Part shown: positions 1 through 8,339 of the stretch, piece by piece
How the letters are laid out: the number at the start of each line of letters is the position of its first letter
Numbering within the stretch: position 1 is the stretch's first letter
Assembly: GCF_036271055.1 (NCBI RefSeq)
Contig: NZ_DATBBJ010000099.1
Location: forward strand, 124,001-188,000
DNA length: 64,000 nucleotides
Direction: 5' to 3'
Source: Scandinavium sp036271055
Lineage (GTDB): Bacteria; Pseudomonadota; Gammaproteobacteria; Enterobacterales; Enterobacteriaceae
Position numbers and translations under genes: made by a program
Notes under the pieces: generated by a model
What the model was told of the DNA's origin: nothing
Seen by the model: only the letters and a program-made list of their open reading frames with translations
Database searches by the model: none

Positions 1-547
1 TTACGCGGTTGCCCCGGCGATTGCAGCCGTGCTGTGGATTTTCCTTTTCAACCCAGGGCGCGGGTTGATAACGCACTGGCTTGAGCTGATGGGCTACAAC
101 TGGAACCACGCGCAAAACAGCGGTCAGGCGATGTTTCTCGTGGTGTTCGCTTCGGTGTGGAAGCAAATCAGCTACAACTTCCTGTTCTTCTTCGCCGCGC
201 TGCAATCCATTCCCCGCTCGCTGGTGGAAGCCGCCGCGATCGACGGGGCTGGGCCGGTGCGTCGCTTCTTCTCGATAGCGTTGCCACTGATCGCCCCGGT
301 GAGCTTCTTCCTGCTGGTGGTCAATCTGGTGTATGCGTTTTTCGACACTTTCCCGGTGATCGACGCGGCGACAGCCGGTGGCCCGGTGCAAGCAACGACC
401 ACGCTTATCTACAAAATCTACCGCGAAGGTTTTGCCGGACTGGATTTATCGGCGTCGGCGGCACAGTCGGTGGTGTTGATGGGGCTGGTGATTTTGCTGA
501 CGGTGGTTCAGTTCCGCTATGTGGAAAGTAAGGTGCGCTATCAATGA
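1..547 (+). CDS. ugpA: sn-glycerol-3-phosphate ABC transporter permease UgpA (3' part only)
   Basis: The reading frame is open from base 2, so the 5' end lies before the window; about 181 of roughly 295 residues are present. It is an inner-membrane permease of the MalF type that pairs with UgpE to import glycerol-3-phosphate and glycerophosphodiesters. The visible part has several hydrophobic membrane segments and the cytoplasmic EAA loop (VEAAAIDGAGPVRRFF, near bases 225-275) that contacts the ATPase. Its stop codon overlaps the ugpE start in an ATGA arrangement, so the two are translationally coupled. The periplasmic binding protein gene ugpB would be expected just upstream, outside the window. 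In E. coli the operon is controlled by PhoB and CRP; its promoter is not in view. Confidence 0.93.
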   Translation, partial: YAVAPAIAAVLWIFLFNPGRGLITHWLELMGYNWNHAQNSGQAMFLVVFASVWKQISYNFLFFFAALQSIPRSLVEAAAIDGAGPVRRFFSIALPLIAPVSFFLLVVNLVYAFFDTFPVIDAATAGGPVQATTTLIYKIYREGFAGLDLSASAAQSVVLMGLVILLTVVQFRYVESKVRYQ

Positions 548-1389
548 TTGAACATCGTCGCGGGCTGACCTGGTTCAGCCACATTATGTTGATTCTCGGG
601 ATCGCGGTGATCCTCTTCCCGCTGTATGTCGCGTTTGTCGCAGCGACGCTGGATAACAAAGCGGTGTTTGCCACGCCGATGACGCTGATCCCCGGCTCGC
701 ATTTGCTGGAGAACCTGAAAACTATCTGGTTACAGGGCGTGGGCGCCAACAGCGCGCCGTTCTGGCTGATGCTGCTCAACAGTTTCATCATGGCGTTCAC
801 CATTACGGCCGGCAAAATCGCGGTGTCGATGCTGTCGGCGTTCGCCATTGTCTGGTTCCGTTTTCCGCTGCGTAACCTGTTCTTCTGGATGATTTTTATC
901 ACGCTGATGCTGCCGGTCGAAGTGCGTATTTTCCCGACGGTGGAAGTGATTGCCAGCCTGAAATTGCTCGACAGCTACACCGGACTGACGCTGCCGCTGA
1001 TGGCGTCGGCCACCGCCACGTTCCTGTTCCGTCAGTTCTTTATGACGCTGCCGGACGAGCTGATGGAAGCGGCCCGCATTGACGGTGCGTCGCCGATGCG
1101 CTTTTTCCGCGACATCGTGTTGCCGCTGTCAAAAACCAACCTCGCGGCGCTGTTCGTCATCACCTTCATTTACGGCTGGAACCAGTATCTGTGGCCGCTG
1201 CTGATTGTGACGGATGTGAACCTTGGCACCGCCGTGGCGGGCATTAAAGGGATGATCGCCACTGGCGAAGGCACCACGGCGTGGAATCAGGTGATGGCGG
1301 CAATGCTGCTGACGCTGATCCCGCCCGTTATTATCGTTTTAGCCATGCAGCGTGCATTTGTGCGTGGCCTGGTAGACAGTGAGAAATAA
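544..1389 (+). CDS. ugpE: sn-glycerol-3-phosphate ABC transporter permease UgpE
   Basis: Second membrane permease of the Ugp importer, 281 residues, the usual length. It has about six hydrophobic segments and an EAA loop beginning at Glu175 (EAARIDGASPMRFF) typical of the MalG branch of sugar and glycerophosphate permeases. The ATG at 544 overlaps the ugpA stop by four bases (ATGA), and ugpC follows one base after its stop, so ugpA-E-C-Q read as one operon. UgpE and UgpA form the channel and UgpC supplies ATP hydrolysis. Nothing unusual was seen. Confidence 0.95.
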   Translation: MIEHRRGLTWFSHIMLILGIAVILFPLYVAFVAATLDNKAVFATPMTLIPGSHLLENLKTIWLQGVGANSAPFWLMLLNSFIMAFTITAGKIAVSMLSAFAIVWFRFPLRNLFFWMIFITLMLPVEVRIFPTVEVIASLKLLDSYTGLTLPLMASATATFLFRQFFMTLPDELMEAARIDGASPMRFFRDIVLPLSKTNLAALFVITFIYGWNQYLWPLLIVTDVNLGTAVAGIKGMIATGEGTTAWNQVMAAMLLTLIPPVIIVLAMQRAFVRGLVDSEK

Positions 1390-1390
1390 G

Positions 1391-2464
1391 ATGGCTGGAT
1401 TAAAATTACAGGCAGTAACCAAGAGCTGGGACAGCGGCAAAACGCAGGTGATCCAGCCGTTGACGCTGGACGTGTCCGATGGCGAATTTATCGTGATGGT
1501 CGGGCCGTCTGGCTGCGGCAAATCAACGTTATTAAGAATGGTTGCCGGGCTGGAACGTGTTTCCAGTGGCGATATCTGGATTGATCGCCAGCGCGTCACT
1601 GAACTCGAGCCGAAAGAGCGCGGCATCGCGATGGTGTTTCAGAACTACGCACTTTATCCGCACATGAGTGTGGAAGAGAACATGGCGTGGGGCCTGAAAA
1701 TTCGCGGCATGGGCAAAGGGCATATCGCCGAAAAGGTGAACGAAGCGGCGCGTATTCTGGAACTGGAACCGTTGCTAAAACGCCGTCCACGCGAGCTTTC
1801 CGGCGGTCAGCGTCAGCGTGTGGCAATGGGCCGCGCGATTGTGCGTGACCCGGCGGTATTCCTGTTCGACGAACCTTTGTCCAATCTCGACGCCAAACTG
1901 CGCGTGCAGATGCGGCTTGAACTCCAGCAATTGCACCGTCGCCTCAATACCACGTCGCTGTACGTCACCCACGATCAGGTCGAAGCGATGACGCTCGCCC
2001 AGCGTGTGATGGTGATGAACAAAGGCATCGCCGAGCAGATTGGTACGCCGGTTGAAGTGTATGAGAAACCAGCCACGCGCTTTGTGGCGAGTTTTATCGG
2101 CAGTCCGGCGATGAACCTGCTCGACGGGCGGGTAAGCACTTCCGGCACCCATTTCGAACTCGACAGCGGCATGGCGCTGCCGCTGAACTGGCTGTATCGC
2201 GGCTATGCCGGGCGCAGCATGACGTTAGGTATCCGTCCGGAACATATTGCGCTAAGCTCGCAGGCCGAAGGCGGCATCCCATTGGTGATGGATACGCTGG
2301 AAATTTTGGGTGCAGATAACCTCGCGCACGGTCGCTGGGGTAAGCAAAAAATGGTGGTGCGTTTACCGCATCAGCAACGCCCTCAGGCAGGGACCACGCT
2401 GTGGCTGCACCTGCCGGAAAATCATCTGCACCTGTTTGATGGCGAGACAGGACAACGCGTATGA
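1391..2464 (+). CDS. ugpC: sn-glycerol-3-phosphate ABC transporter ATP-binding protein UgpC
   Basis: ATPase subunit of the Ugp importer, 357 residues from the ATG at 1391 (an in-frame start at 1379 would overlap ugpE and is less likely). Visible motifs are Walker A GPSGCGKST (38-46), the ABC signature LSGGQ (136-140), and Walker B ending FLFDEP (157-162), followed by a MalK-type C-terminal regulatory domain. That domain is what lets relatives of this family be inhibited by regulatory partners. The stop codon overlaps the start of ugpQ (ATGA), indicating coupling. It is a close relative of MalK, but the neighbours fix its role as Ugp. Confidence 0.95.
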   Translation: MAGLKLQAVTKSWDSGKTQVIQPLTLDVSDGEFIVMVGPSGCGKSTLLRMVAGLERVSSGDIWIDRQRVTELEPKERGIAMVFQNYALYPHMSVEENMAWGLKIRGMGKGHIAEKVNEAARILELEPLLKRRPRELSGGQRQRVAMGRAIVRDPAVFLFDEPLSNLDAKLRVQMRLELQQLHRRLNTTSLYVTHDQVEAMTLAQRVMVMNKGIAEQIGTPVEVYEKPATRFVASFIGSPAMNLLDGRVSTSGTHFELDSGMALPLNWLYRGYAGRSMTLGIRPEHIALSSQAEGGIPLVMDTLEILGADNLAHGRWGKQKMVVRLPHQQRPQAGTTLWLHLPENHLHLFDGETGQRV

Positions 2465-3198
2465 GCAACTGGCCTTACCCCCGCATCGTCGCCCACCGTG
2501 GCGGCGGTAAACGGGCCCCGGAAAATACCCTTGCGGCGATTGACGTTGGCGCGCGCTACGGTCACACGATGATCGAATTTGACGTCAAGCTGTCGCAGGA
2601 CGGGCAAATTTTCCTGCTGCATGATGACAATCTCGAACGCACCAGCAACGGCTGGGGTGTTGCGGGGAAACTGACGTGGAGCGAGCTGCTGAACGTGGAT
2701 GCAGGAAGCTGGTTTAGCCGTGAATTTAAAGGCGAACCGCTGCCGCTGTTATCGCAGGTGGCTGAGCGCTGTCGCCAGCACGGCATGATGGCGAACATCG
2801 AAATCAAACCGACCACCGGCACCGGGCCGTTAACGGGCAAAACCGTTGCGCTGGCGGCGCGTGAGCTGTGGGCGGGCATGACGCCGCCGCTGTTGTCATC
2901 GTTCGAAATCGACGCGTTAGAAGCCGCACAGGAGGCAGCGCCGGAACTGCCGCGCGGATTGTTGCTCGACGAATGGCGTGATGACTGGCAGGCGCTGACC
3001 ACGCGCTTAGGCTGCATGTCGATTCACCTGAATTACAGGCTGCTCGATGAAGTGCGGGTGAATCAGTTTAAAGAGGCGGGGCTGCATATTCTGGTTTATA
3101 CCGTCAACAAACCCCAGCGCGCAGCAGAGCTGCTGAGCTGGGGCGTGGACTGCATCTGTACTGATGCAATTGACGTTATCGGGCCAGACTTCAAGTAA
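2461..3198 (+). CDS. ugpQ: Cytosolic glycerophosphodiester phosphodiesterase UgpQ
   Basis: Hydrolyses glycerophosphodiesters, brought in by the Ugp transporter, to glycerol-3-phosphate and an alcohol. The 245-residue protein has the GDPD-family N-terminal signature with His12-Arg13 (VAHRGG), a metal-binding EFDV segment, and the LLHDD segment with the second conserved His. A later ANIEIKP segment carries further metal ligands. There is no signal peptide, as expected for the cytosolic enzyme, unlike the periplasmic GlpQ. It overlaps ugpC by four bases and is the last gene of the operon. It converges with yhhA, whose stop lies 5 bases beyond. Confidence 0.95.
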   Translation: MSNWPYPRIVAHRGGGKRAPENTLAAIDVGARYGHTMIEFDVKLSQDGQIFLLHDDNLERTSNGWGVAGKLTWSELLNVDAGSWFSREFKGEPLPLLSQVAERCRQHGMMANIEIKPTTGTGPLTGKTVALAARELWAGMTPPLLSSFEIDALEAAQEAAPELPRGLLLDEWRDDWQALTTRLGCMSIHLNYRLLDEVRVNQFKEAGLHILVYTVNKPQRAAELLSWGVDCICTDAIDVIGPDFK

Positions 3199-3203
3199 CC
3201 CGT

Positions 3204-3611
3204 TTAGCGTGAAAGCGGCTGCGGATTAGACGGCGTACTCAGCAGGTCGCCGTTCTGCGTCTGCGGCAGCATGTGCTGCTGCGACGAACTGTTCAGCATT
3301 TTATCGCTGTTACCGCTTAACATCCCGCCGTTGGTATTCGGTAGCGGCTGCTCCCCCGGTTGCGAATTTAAAACCCGTTGCTGATTGGTGTTCATCTGCG
3401 TTTGCAGGTGCTGCTGTTGCATCTGCGTCTGGGTTTGTAACTGCTGATTCAGCATCCCTTTCTGTTGCAGCTGTTGGGTGTGCATTTCAGTCTGCATCCG
3501 TTGCTGGCTGGGGATCACATAACCCGGCTGGTTCGGGTTATTGGTGACGTTCAGTGGCTGTGCTAAAACGGTAAACGGCATCAGCGCCGCAAAAAATAAT
3601 AACGTTTTCAT
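3204..3611 (-). CDS. yhhA: Gln/Met-rich exported protein of unknown function YhhA (DUF2756)
   Basis: 135-residue protein with a clear cleavable signal peptide (MKTLLFFAALMPFTVLAQ) and a mature region dominated by Gln, Met, Asn and Thr, for example QTEMHTQQLQQKGMLNQQ. It matches the enterobacterial YhhA/DUF2756 family, which has no established function. Two ATG codons are adjacent at 3614 and 3611; the second is better spaced from a strong AGGAGG ribosome binding site, so it was chosen. It is transcribed divergently from ggt across about 120 bases and convergently with ugpQ. The low-complexity body suggests an extended, poorly ordered periplasmic protein; that is inference. Confidence 0.85.
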   Translation of the reverse strand: MKTLLFFAALMPFTVLAQPLNVTNNPNQPGYVIPSQQRMQTEMHTQQLQQKGMLNQQLQTQTQMQQQHLQTQMNTNQQRVLNSQPGEQPLPNTNGGMLSGNSDKMLNSSSQQHMLPQTQNGDLLSTPSNPQPLSR

Positions 3612-3734
3612 CATTTCCTCCTCCCCGTTTGGGGCTTCCTTAAGTTTACCTCCAATTCGCCATAACGATGATTTTTTAGGAATTCTGAACCAGGCTTAAG
3701 CGGGAGCATAAAACCCATCACCTGGAGAATAACA

Positions 3735-5486
3735 ATGATTGAAACCCGTTTTTGGCGCGGGGCGGCGATGGCTGCTCTGCTGGCAGGAGGCAGTTTCAGC
3801 GTGGCGGCCACAGCGCCGTCGCCCACGGCACCACCGGTGTCCTATGGCGTTGAAGAGGATGTGTTCCACCCGGTGCGCGCGCAACAGGGCATGGTCGCGT
3901 CTGTGGATGCGATGGCGACGAACGTCGGCGTGGAGATTTTAAAGCAGGGCGGTAATGCGGTGGATGCCGCGGTGGCAGTCGGTTACGCGCTAGCGGTGAC
4001 GCATCCGCAGGCGGGTAATCTCGGCGGCGGCGGCTTTATGATGCTGCGCACCAAAGACGGAAAAACCACGGCGATTGATTTCCGTGAGATGGCTCCGGCG
4101 CAGGCGACGCGCGACATGTTCCTCGACGATCAGGGCAATCCTGACAGCAAAAAATCGCTGACGTCACACCTCGCTTCCGGTACGCCGGGCACTGTCGCCG
4201 GTTTCTCATTGGCACTGAAAGAGTACGGCACGATGCCGCTCAATAAAGTGGTGCGCCCGGCGATCAAACTCGCCAAAGAGGGCTTTACCGTTAACGATGC
4301 GCTGGCCGATGACCTGAAAACCTACGGCAGCGAAGTCATTCCTAATCATGAGAACAGTAAAGCCATCTTCTGGAAAAACGGTGAGCCGCTGAAAAAGGGC
4401 GACAAGCTGGTGCAGGTCAATCTGGCAAAAAGCCTGGAACTGATTGCCGAAAACGGGCCAGATGCATTTTATAAGGGCGCGATTGCCGATCAGATTGCCG
4501 GGGAAATGAAAAAGAACGGCGGCCTGATGACCAAAGAAGATCTTGCCAATTACAAAGCGGTCGAGCGCGAGCCGATCAGCGGCGACTACCGGGGTTATCA
4601 GGTGTACTCCATGCCGCCGCCGTCGTCGGGTGGCATTCATATCGTGGAAATCCTGAATATCATGGAAAACTTCGATATGCATAAATACGGCTTCGGCAGC
4701 GCCGATGCGATGCAAATCATGGCTGAGGCCGAGAAACACGCCTATGCCGATCGCTCGGAATACCTTGGCGATCCTGATTTCGTCAAAGTGCCGTGGCAGG
4801 CGCTGACCAGCAAGGCGTATGCAAAATCTATCGCCAGTGAAATTGACATCAACAAAGCCAAGCCGTCGAGCCAGATCCGTCCGGGTAAACTCGCGCCGTA
4901 TGAAAGCAATCAGACCACGCATTTCTCGGTGGTGGATAAAGACGGTAACGCGGTGGCGGTGACGTATACGCTGAACACCACTTTCGGCACCGGGATTGTG
5001 GCGGGGAATACCGGCATTCTGATGAACAACGAAATGGACGATTTCTCAGCCAAACCGGGCGTGCCAAACGTGTACGGGCTGGTGGGTGGCGATGCTAACG
5101 CTGTCGGACCGAAAAAACGTCCGCTGTCGTCGATGTCGCCGACCATCGTCGTGAAAGACGGGAAAACCTGGCTGGTGACCGGTAGCCCTGGCGGCAGCCG
5201 GATTATCACTACTGTGCTGCAAATGGTGGTCAATACCATTGATTTTGGCATGAACGTCGCCGAAGCGACCAACGCACCGCGCTTCCATCATCAATGGCTA
5301 CCAGATGAGTTGCGTGTAGAAAAAGGCTTTAGTCCGGACACGTTGAAGTTACTGGAAGATAAAGGTCAGAAAGTCGCCGTGAAAGAAGCGATGGGTAGCA
5401 CCCAGAGCATTATGGTGGGGCCAGATGGCGCGCTGTATGGCGCATCCGACCCGCGTACCGTGGATGATTTGACGGCGGGTTATTGA
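3735..5486 (+). CDS. ggt: Gamma-glutamyltransferase (periplasmic, self-processing)
   Basis: Transfers or hydrolyses the gamma-glutamyl group of glutathione and related peptides in the periplasm. The 583-residue precursor has an N-terminal signal peptide (about residues 1-25) and a large subunit. The conserved autoprocessing junction NQ/TTHFSVVDKDG has the catalytic Thr at codon 394, which becomes the N terminus of the small subunit. The PLSSMSPTIV and GSPGGSRI segments of the substrate pocket are present. A GGAG ribosome binding site precedes the ATG at 3735. Length and motifs match the E. coli enzyme. It converges with yhhY over a hairpin at about 5501-5532. Confidence 0.97.
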   Translation: MIETRFWRGAAMAALLAGGSFSVAATAPSPTAPPVSYGVEEDVFHPVRAQQGMVASVDAMATNVGVEILKQGGNAVDAAVAVGYALAVTHPQAGNLGGGGFMMLRTKDGKTTAIDFREMAPAQATRDMFLDDQGNPDSKKSLTSHLASGTPGTVAGFSLALKEYGTMPLNKVVRPAIKLAKEGFTVNDALADDLKTYGSEVIPNHENSKAIFWKNGEPLKKGDKLVQVNLAKSLELIAENGPDAFYKGAIADQIAGEMKKNGGLMTKEDLANYKAVEREPISGDYRGYQVYSMPPPSSGGIHIVEILNIMENFDMHKYGFGSADAMQIMAEAEKHAYADRSEYLGDPDFVKVPWQALTSKAYAKSIASEIDINKAKPSSQIRPGKLAPYESNQTTHFSVVDKDGNAVAVTYTLNTTFGTGIVAGNTGILMNNEMDDFSAKPGVPNVYGLVGGDANAVGPKKRPLSSMSPTIVVKDGKTWLVTGSPGGSRIITTVLQMVVNTIDFGMNVAEATNAPRFHHQWLPDELRVEKGFSPDTLKLLEDKGQKVAVKEAMGSTQSIMVGPDGALYGASDPRTVDDLTAGY

Positions 5487-5499
5487 TTTTTTGCGCTGA

Positions 5500-5533
5500 T
5501 TTTGCCCGGCAAACGCAGTGCCGCCGGGCAATT
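5500..5533. terminator. Hairpin between convergent ggt and yhhY
   Basis: The arms TTGCCCGGC and GCCGGGCAA form a strong stem between the two convergent genes, with a short T tract on the plus side. It probably ends ggt transcripts and may also act on yhhY. It resembles a REP-type palindrome, so it could be a remnant repeat reused as a terminator. Confidence 0.6.
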
Positions 5534-5536
5534 TCC

Positions 5537-6037
5537 TCAAGCCTGCTTCATTCGCGCCATATAATAGGCATCCACATATTCGCCGTTGCGCAGCGCATAT
5601 TTTTTGCCGGTGCCTTCGATCTCAAAACCGAATTTACGGTAAAGCGCAATCCCTACCGGATTGTCGACAAATACAGTTAATTCAATGCGATCCACGCGCA
5701 GCCAGTTATCGCACAGGTTGACCATTTCCCGCATCAACGCACTACCGACGCCACGATTCTGGAATTCAGACGCAATGCTGATGCCAAATGTTGCCACGTG
5801 GCTGCGACGAGGGTTTTCCATTACGTCTACCGTCAAATGACCGACTAGACGTTCGTCGATGCAGGCGACCAGTTGTCTTCTGCCAGGTTTGCGCATCACG
5901 CGTTCGTGCCACATGTCCATGGAAGGATGAGGAATTTGTAGCGTGGAGTGATAGACATCCTGATGCACATGCATCTGCTGTAAAGCTTCGGCATCCGCAG
6001 CTTGTACGTGGCGTATCACTATCTCGCTAATATTCAT
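5537..6037 (-). CDS. yhhY: GNAT-family N-acetyltransferase YhhY (L-amino acid acetyltransferase)
   Basis: 166-residue GCN5-related acetyltransferase that uses acetyl-CoA; E. coli YhhY acetylates certain amino acids and analogues. The acetyl-CoA-binding motif A region is seen as NRGVGSALMREM, followed by VDNPVGIALYRKFGFEIEGT typical of the family C-terminal half. The start at 6037 (MNISEIVIRH) is preceded by AGGAGAAGAGG; an upstream extension of the frame runs into the ryhB promoter and is rejected. It is divergent from ryhB, so the Fur site at 6134-6152 lies about 100 bases upstream of this gene and could influence it. Confidence 0.92.
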   Translation of the reverse strand: MNISEIVIRHVQAADAEALQQMHVHQDVYHSTLQIPHPSMDMWHERVMRKPGRRQLVACIDERLVGHLTVDVMENPRRSHVATFGISIASEFQNRGVGSALMREMVNLCDNWLRVDRIELTVFVDNPVGIALYRKFGFEIEGTGKKYALRNGEYVDAYYMARMKQA

Positions 6038-6121
6038 TCCTCTTCTCCTGTTGTGGGTTATCCCCTTTAACATCTCCGAGTCGCAAAATTTCGTCAACTG
6101 CTGTTTTTTGCGAAAAAGAGC

Positions 6122-6152
6122 TAGACAAGTGCGAATGATAATGATTATTATT
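6122..6152 (+). promoter_or_regulatory. ryhB promoter with overlapping Fur box
   Basis: A -35-like TAGACA (6122-6127) and a -10-like TATTAT (6146-6151) precede the expected ryhB start at 6158. Over the -10 lies AATGATAATGATTATTATT (6134-6152), containing the 7-1-7 inverted repeat TGATAAT-G-ATTATTA, one base off the Fur consensus. Iron-loaded Fur would cover the -10, which is the known E. coli ryhB control. Confidence 0.88.
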
Positions 6153-6157
6153 GTCAC

Positions 6158-6256
6158 GCGTTCAGGAAGACCCCTCGCGGAGAACCTGAAAGCACGACAT
6201 TGCTCACATTGCTTCCAGTATTATTTTATAGCCAGCCTAATCGCTGGCTTTTTTTT
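6158..6256 (+). ncRNA. ryhB: RyhB iron-responsive small RNA
   Basis: The sequence from GCGTTCAGGAAGACC through the core GAAAGCACGACATTGCTCAC to CATTGCTTCCAG is recognisable RyhB. It ends in a Rho-independent terminator: stem AGCCAGC (6230-6236) and GCTGGCT (6243-6249) followed by eight T. In E. coli RyhB base-pairs, with Hfq, to mRNAs of iron-using proteins such as sdhCDAB and sodB when Fur repression lifts. The location between yhhY and yhhX matches the known locus. Compared with E. coli as remembered, it has an extra C in the ACCCC run and a longer AT-rich segment before the terminator, both outside the pairing core. No coding frame is present. Confidence 0.94.
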
Positions 6257-6261
6257 GCCCG

Positions 6262-6378
6262 TCTTATTTGACGCCGTAGCGGCGTTGGCTGCACTCACTG
6301 ACCTCAGTCACTTACTCAAGTAAGCTCCTGAGGATCAGCTCCCTTGCCGCCTTGCTACGACGCCAACTAATTAGGGCA
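6262..6378. repeat. Diverged ERIC-type intergenic palindrome
   Basis: The segments CGTTGGCTGC, CAGTCACTTACT, TAAGCTCCTG and CTCCCTTGCCGCCTT appear in the order and spacing of the enterobacterial ERIC repeat. The inner arms read ACCTCAGTCACTTACT and AGTAAGCTCCTGAGG, where the usual CCCCAG and CTGGGG have changed on both sides so that pairing is kept. The outer arms GACGCCGTAGC and GCTACGACGCC differ from the common ERIC ends but still nearly pair. It begins about 6 bases after the ryhB terminator. The rest of the gap to yhhX (6379-6471) shows nothing else recognisable. Confidence 0.75.
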
Positions 6379-6471
6379 AGGCTTCTGCGGATTGGGTGAA
6401 AAGCAAGAGCACGACATCAAACCCAAACTTGCGCTATGGTAGGCAACAGTAACCTTAACAAGGACTGAACC

Positions 6472-7509
6472 ATGACCCTACACTGCGCTTTTATTGGTTT
6501 CGGAAAAAGCACCACTCGTTATCACCTCCCGTACGTTCTCAACCGTAAAGACAGCTGGCACGTGGCGCATATTTATCGCCGGAGCCCTAAGCCGGAAGAG
6601 CAGCATCCGCAGTATCAGCACATTCATTTCACCAGTGATTTAGATGAAGTCCTGAACGATCCGCAGGTCAAACTGGTGGTGGTGTGTACTCACGCCGACA
6701 GCCATTTTGATTATGCGAAACGCGCGCTGGAAGCCGGGAAAAACGTGCTGGTGGAAAAACCGTTTACCCCGACGCTTGCCGAAGCGAAAGAGCTGTTTAC
6801 GCTGGCGAAAGCAAAAGGTCTGACGGTGACGCCGTATCAGAACCGTCGCTTTGATTCCTGTTTCCTGACGGCGAAAAAAGTGATTGAGAGCGGCAAGCTT
6901 GGTGAACTGGTTGAAATTGAAAGCCATTTCGACATGTATCGCCCGGTGGCCGAAACCAAACCGGGACTGCCGCAGGACGGCGCGTTTTACGGTTTAGGCG
7001 TGCACACCATGGACCAGATTATTTCGCTGTTTGGTCGCCCTGATCACGTGGCGTATGACATTCGCAGCCTGCGTAACAAAGCCAACCCGGATGACACCTT
7101 TGAGGCGCAGCTGTTTTACGGCGACCTGAAAGCCATCGTCAAAACCAGCCATCTGGTGAAAATCGATTACCCGAAATTTATCGTGCATGGCACCAAAGGC
7201 TCGTACCTGAAATACGGTATCGACCAGCAGGAAACCAGCCTAAAGGCGAACATCATGCCGGGTGAACCGGGCTTTGGCGCGGATGACAGTATCGGCCAAC
7301 TGGAGTACATGAACGCCGACGGCGTGACGGTGCGCGAAGAAGTGAAACCGGAAATCGGTGACTACGGTCGGGTATACGATGCGCTGTATGAAACGCTACA
7401 AAACGGCGCGCCAAATTTCGTCAAAGAAACTGAGGCTCTCACTAATCTGGAGATCCTCGAACGGGCCTTCGAACAGGCCTCACCTGCCACGATAACCCTC
7501 GCGAAGTAA
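6472..7509 (+). CDS. yhhX: Gfo/Idh/MocA-family oxidoreductase YhhX
   Basis: 345-residue predicted NAD(P)-dependent oxidoreductase of unknown substrate. The N-terminal Rossmann fold shows the glycine-rich segment GFGKSTTRYHLP (about 9-20) and the family EKP motif in VLVEKPFTPT. The C-terminal Gfo/Idh substrate domain includes GLGVHTMDQI, with the His expected at the active site. Length agrees with E. coli YhhX. It lies downstream of ryhB and the ERIC element, with AACAAGGA as ribosome binding site. Nothing in the sequence tells the substrate. Confidence 0.92.
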   Translation: MTLHCAFIGFGKSTTRYHLPYVLNRKDSWHVAHIYRRSPKPEEQHPQYQHIHFTSDLDEVLNDPQVKLVVVCTHADSHFDYAKRALEAGKNVLVEKPFTPTLAEAKELFTLAKAKGLTVTPYQNRRFDSCFLTAKKVIESGKLGELVEIESHFDMYRPVAETKPGLPQDGAFYGLGVHTMDQIISLFGRPDHVAYDIRSLRNKANPDDTFEAQLFYGDLKAIVKTSHLVKIDYPKFIVHGTKGSYLKYGIDQQETSLKANIMPGEPGFGADDSIGQLEYMNADGVTVREEVKPEIGDYGRVYDALYETLQNGAPNFVKETEALTNLEILERAFEQASPATITLAK

Positions 7510-7633
7510 GCGGATATGGCTCCTCTGGACTTGTTCATAAATTTTGAACAGAGGAGTCAATTTTCACCCACTATCATCCTCAAGCGTTCGGGTCCACACT
7601 CACTCCATCGAAACGAACACGGAGTTGGACATC

Positions 7634-8329
7634 ATGATTTACTTACGCAAAGCGAACGAACGTGGCCATGCAAATCACGGCTGGCTGGACTCCTGGCATA
7701 CTTTCTCCTTCGCCAATTATTACGACGCGAATTTCATGGGCTTCTCGGCTCTGCGCGTCATCAATGACGATGTGATTGATGCAGGTCAAGGCTTCGGCAC
7801 TCATCCGCACAAAGACATGGAAATCCTGACTTATGTGCTGGAAGGGGCGGTTGAACACGAAGATAGCATGGGCAATAAAGAGCAGGTGCCTGCCGGTGAA
7901 TTCCAGATCATGAGCGCCGGGACCGGGGTTCGTCACTCGGAGTACAACCCGAGCAAAACCGAAAAACTGCACCTGTATCAAATCTGGATCATTCCAGAAG
8001 AAAACGGCATCACACCACGTTACGAACAGCGTCGTTTTGACGCCGCCCAGGGCAAACAGCTGGTGTTGTCGCCAGATGCGCGTGACGGTTCGCTGAAAGT
8101 GTACCAGGACATGGAGCTGTACCGCTGGGCGCTGGCGAAAGATGAGCAGTCGGTCCATCAGATTGCCGCCGATCGCAAAGTGTGGATCCAGGTAGTGAAA
8201 GGTGAAGTGTCCATCAATGGCACCAAAGCAACGACTGCCGATGGCCTGGCGATTTGGGATGAGCAGGCGATTTCTGTTCATGCTGACAGCGAAGCGGAAA
8301 TCCTGCTGTTCGACTTGCCACCGGTATGA
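7634..8329 (+). CDS. yhhW: Pirin-family quercetin 2,3-dioxygenase YhhW
   Basis: 231-residue bicupin of the pirin family; E. coli YhhW shows quercetin dioxygenase activity in vitro. The metal-binding cupin motif is seen as GFGTHPHKDMEILTYVLEG, with the His pair and Glu, and a further ligand region in GTGVRHSEYNPS. The start at 7634 (MIYLRKANERGHANHGW) fits the family; the longer frame from 7544 adds an unconserved leader and was not used. It follows yhhX by 125 bases with no clear terminator between. The physiological substrate is unknown. Confidence 0.92.
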   Translation: MIYLRKANERGHANHGWLDSWHTFSFANYYDANFMGFSALRVINDDVIDAGQGFGTHPHKDMEILTYVLEGAVEHEDSMGNKEQVPAGEFQIMSAGTGVRHSEYNPSKTEKLHLYQIWIIPEENGITPRYEQRRFDAAQGKQLVLSPDARDGSLKVYQDMELYRWALAKDEQSVHQIAADRKVWIQVVKGEVSINGTKATTADGLAIWDEQAISVHADSEAEILLFDLPPV

Positions 8330-8339
8330 TCGTTAGCGC

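Noticed and set aside
6051..6323. 90-codon plus-strand frame across the yhhY-yhhX gap
   Set aside because: It runs through the Fur box, ryhB and the ERIC element; its composition reflects those elements and not a protein.
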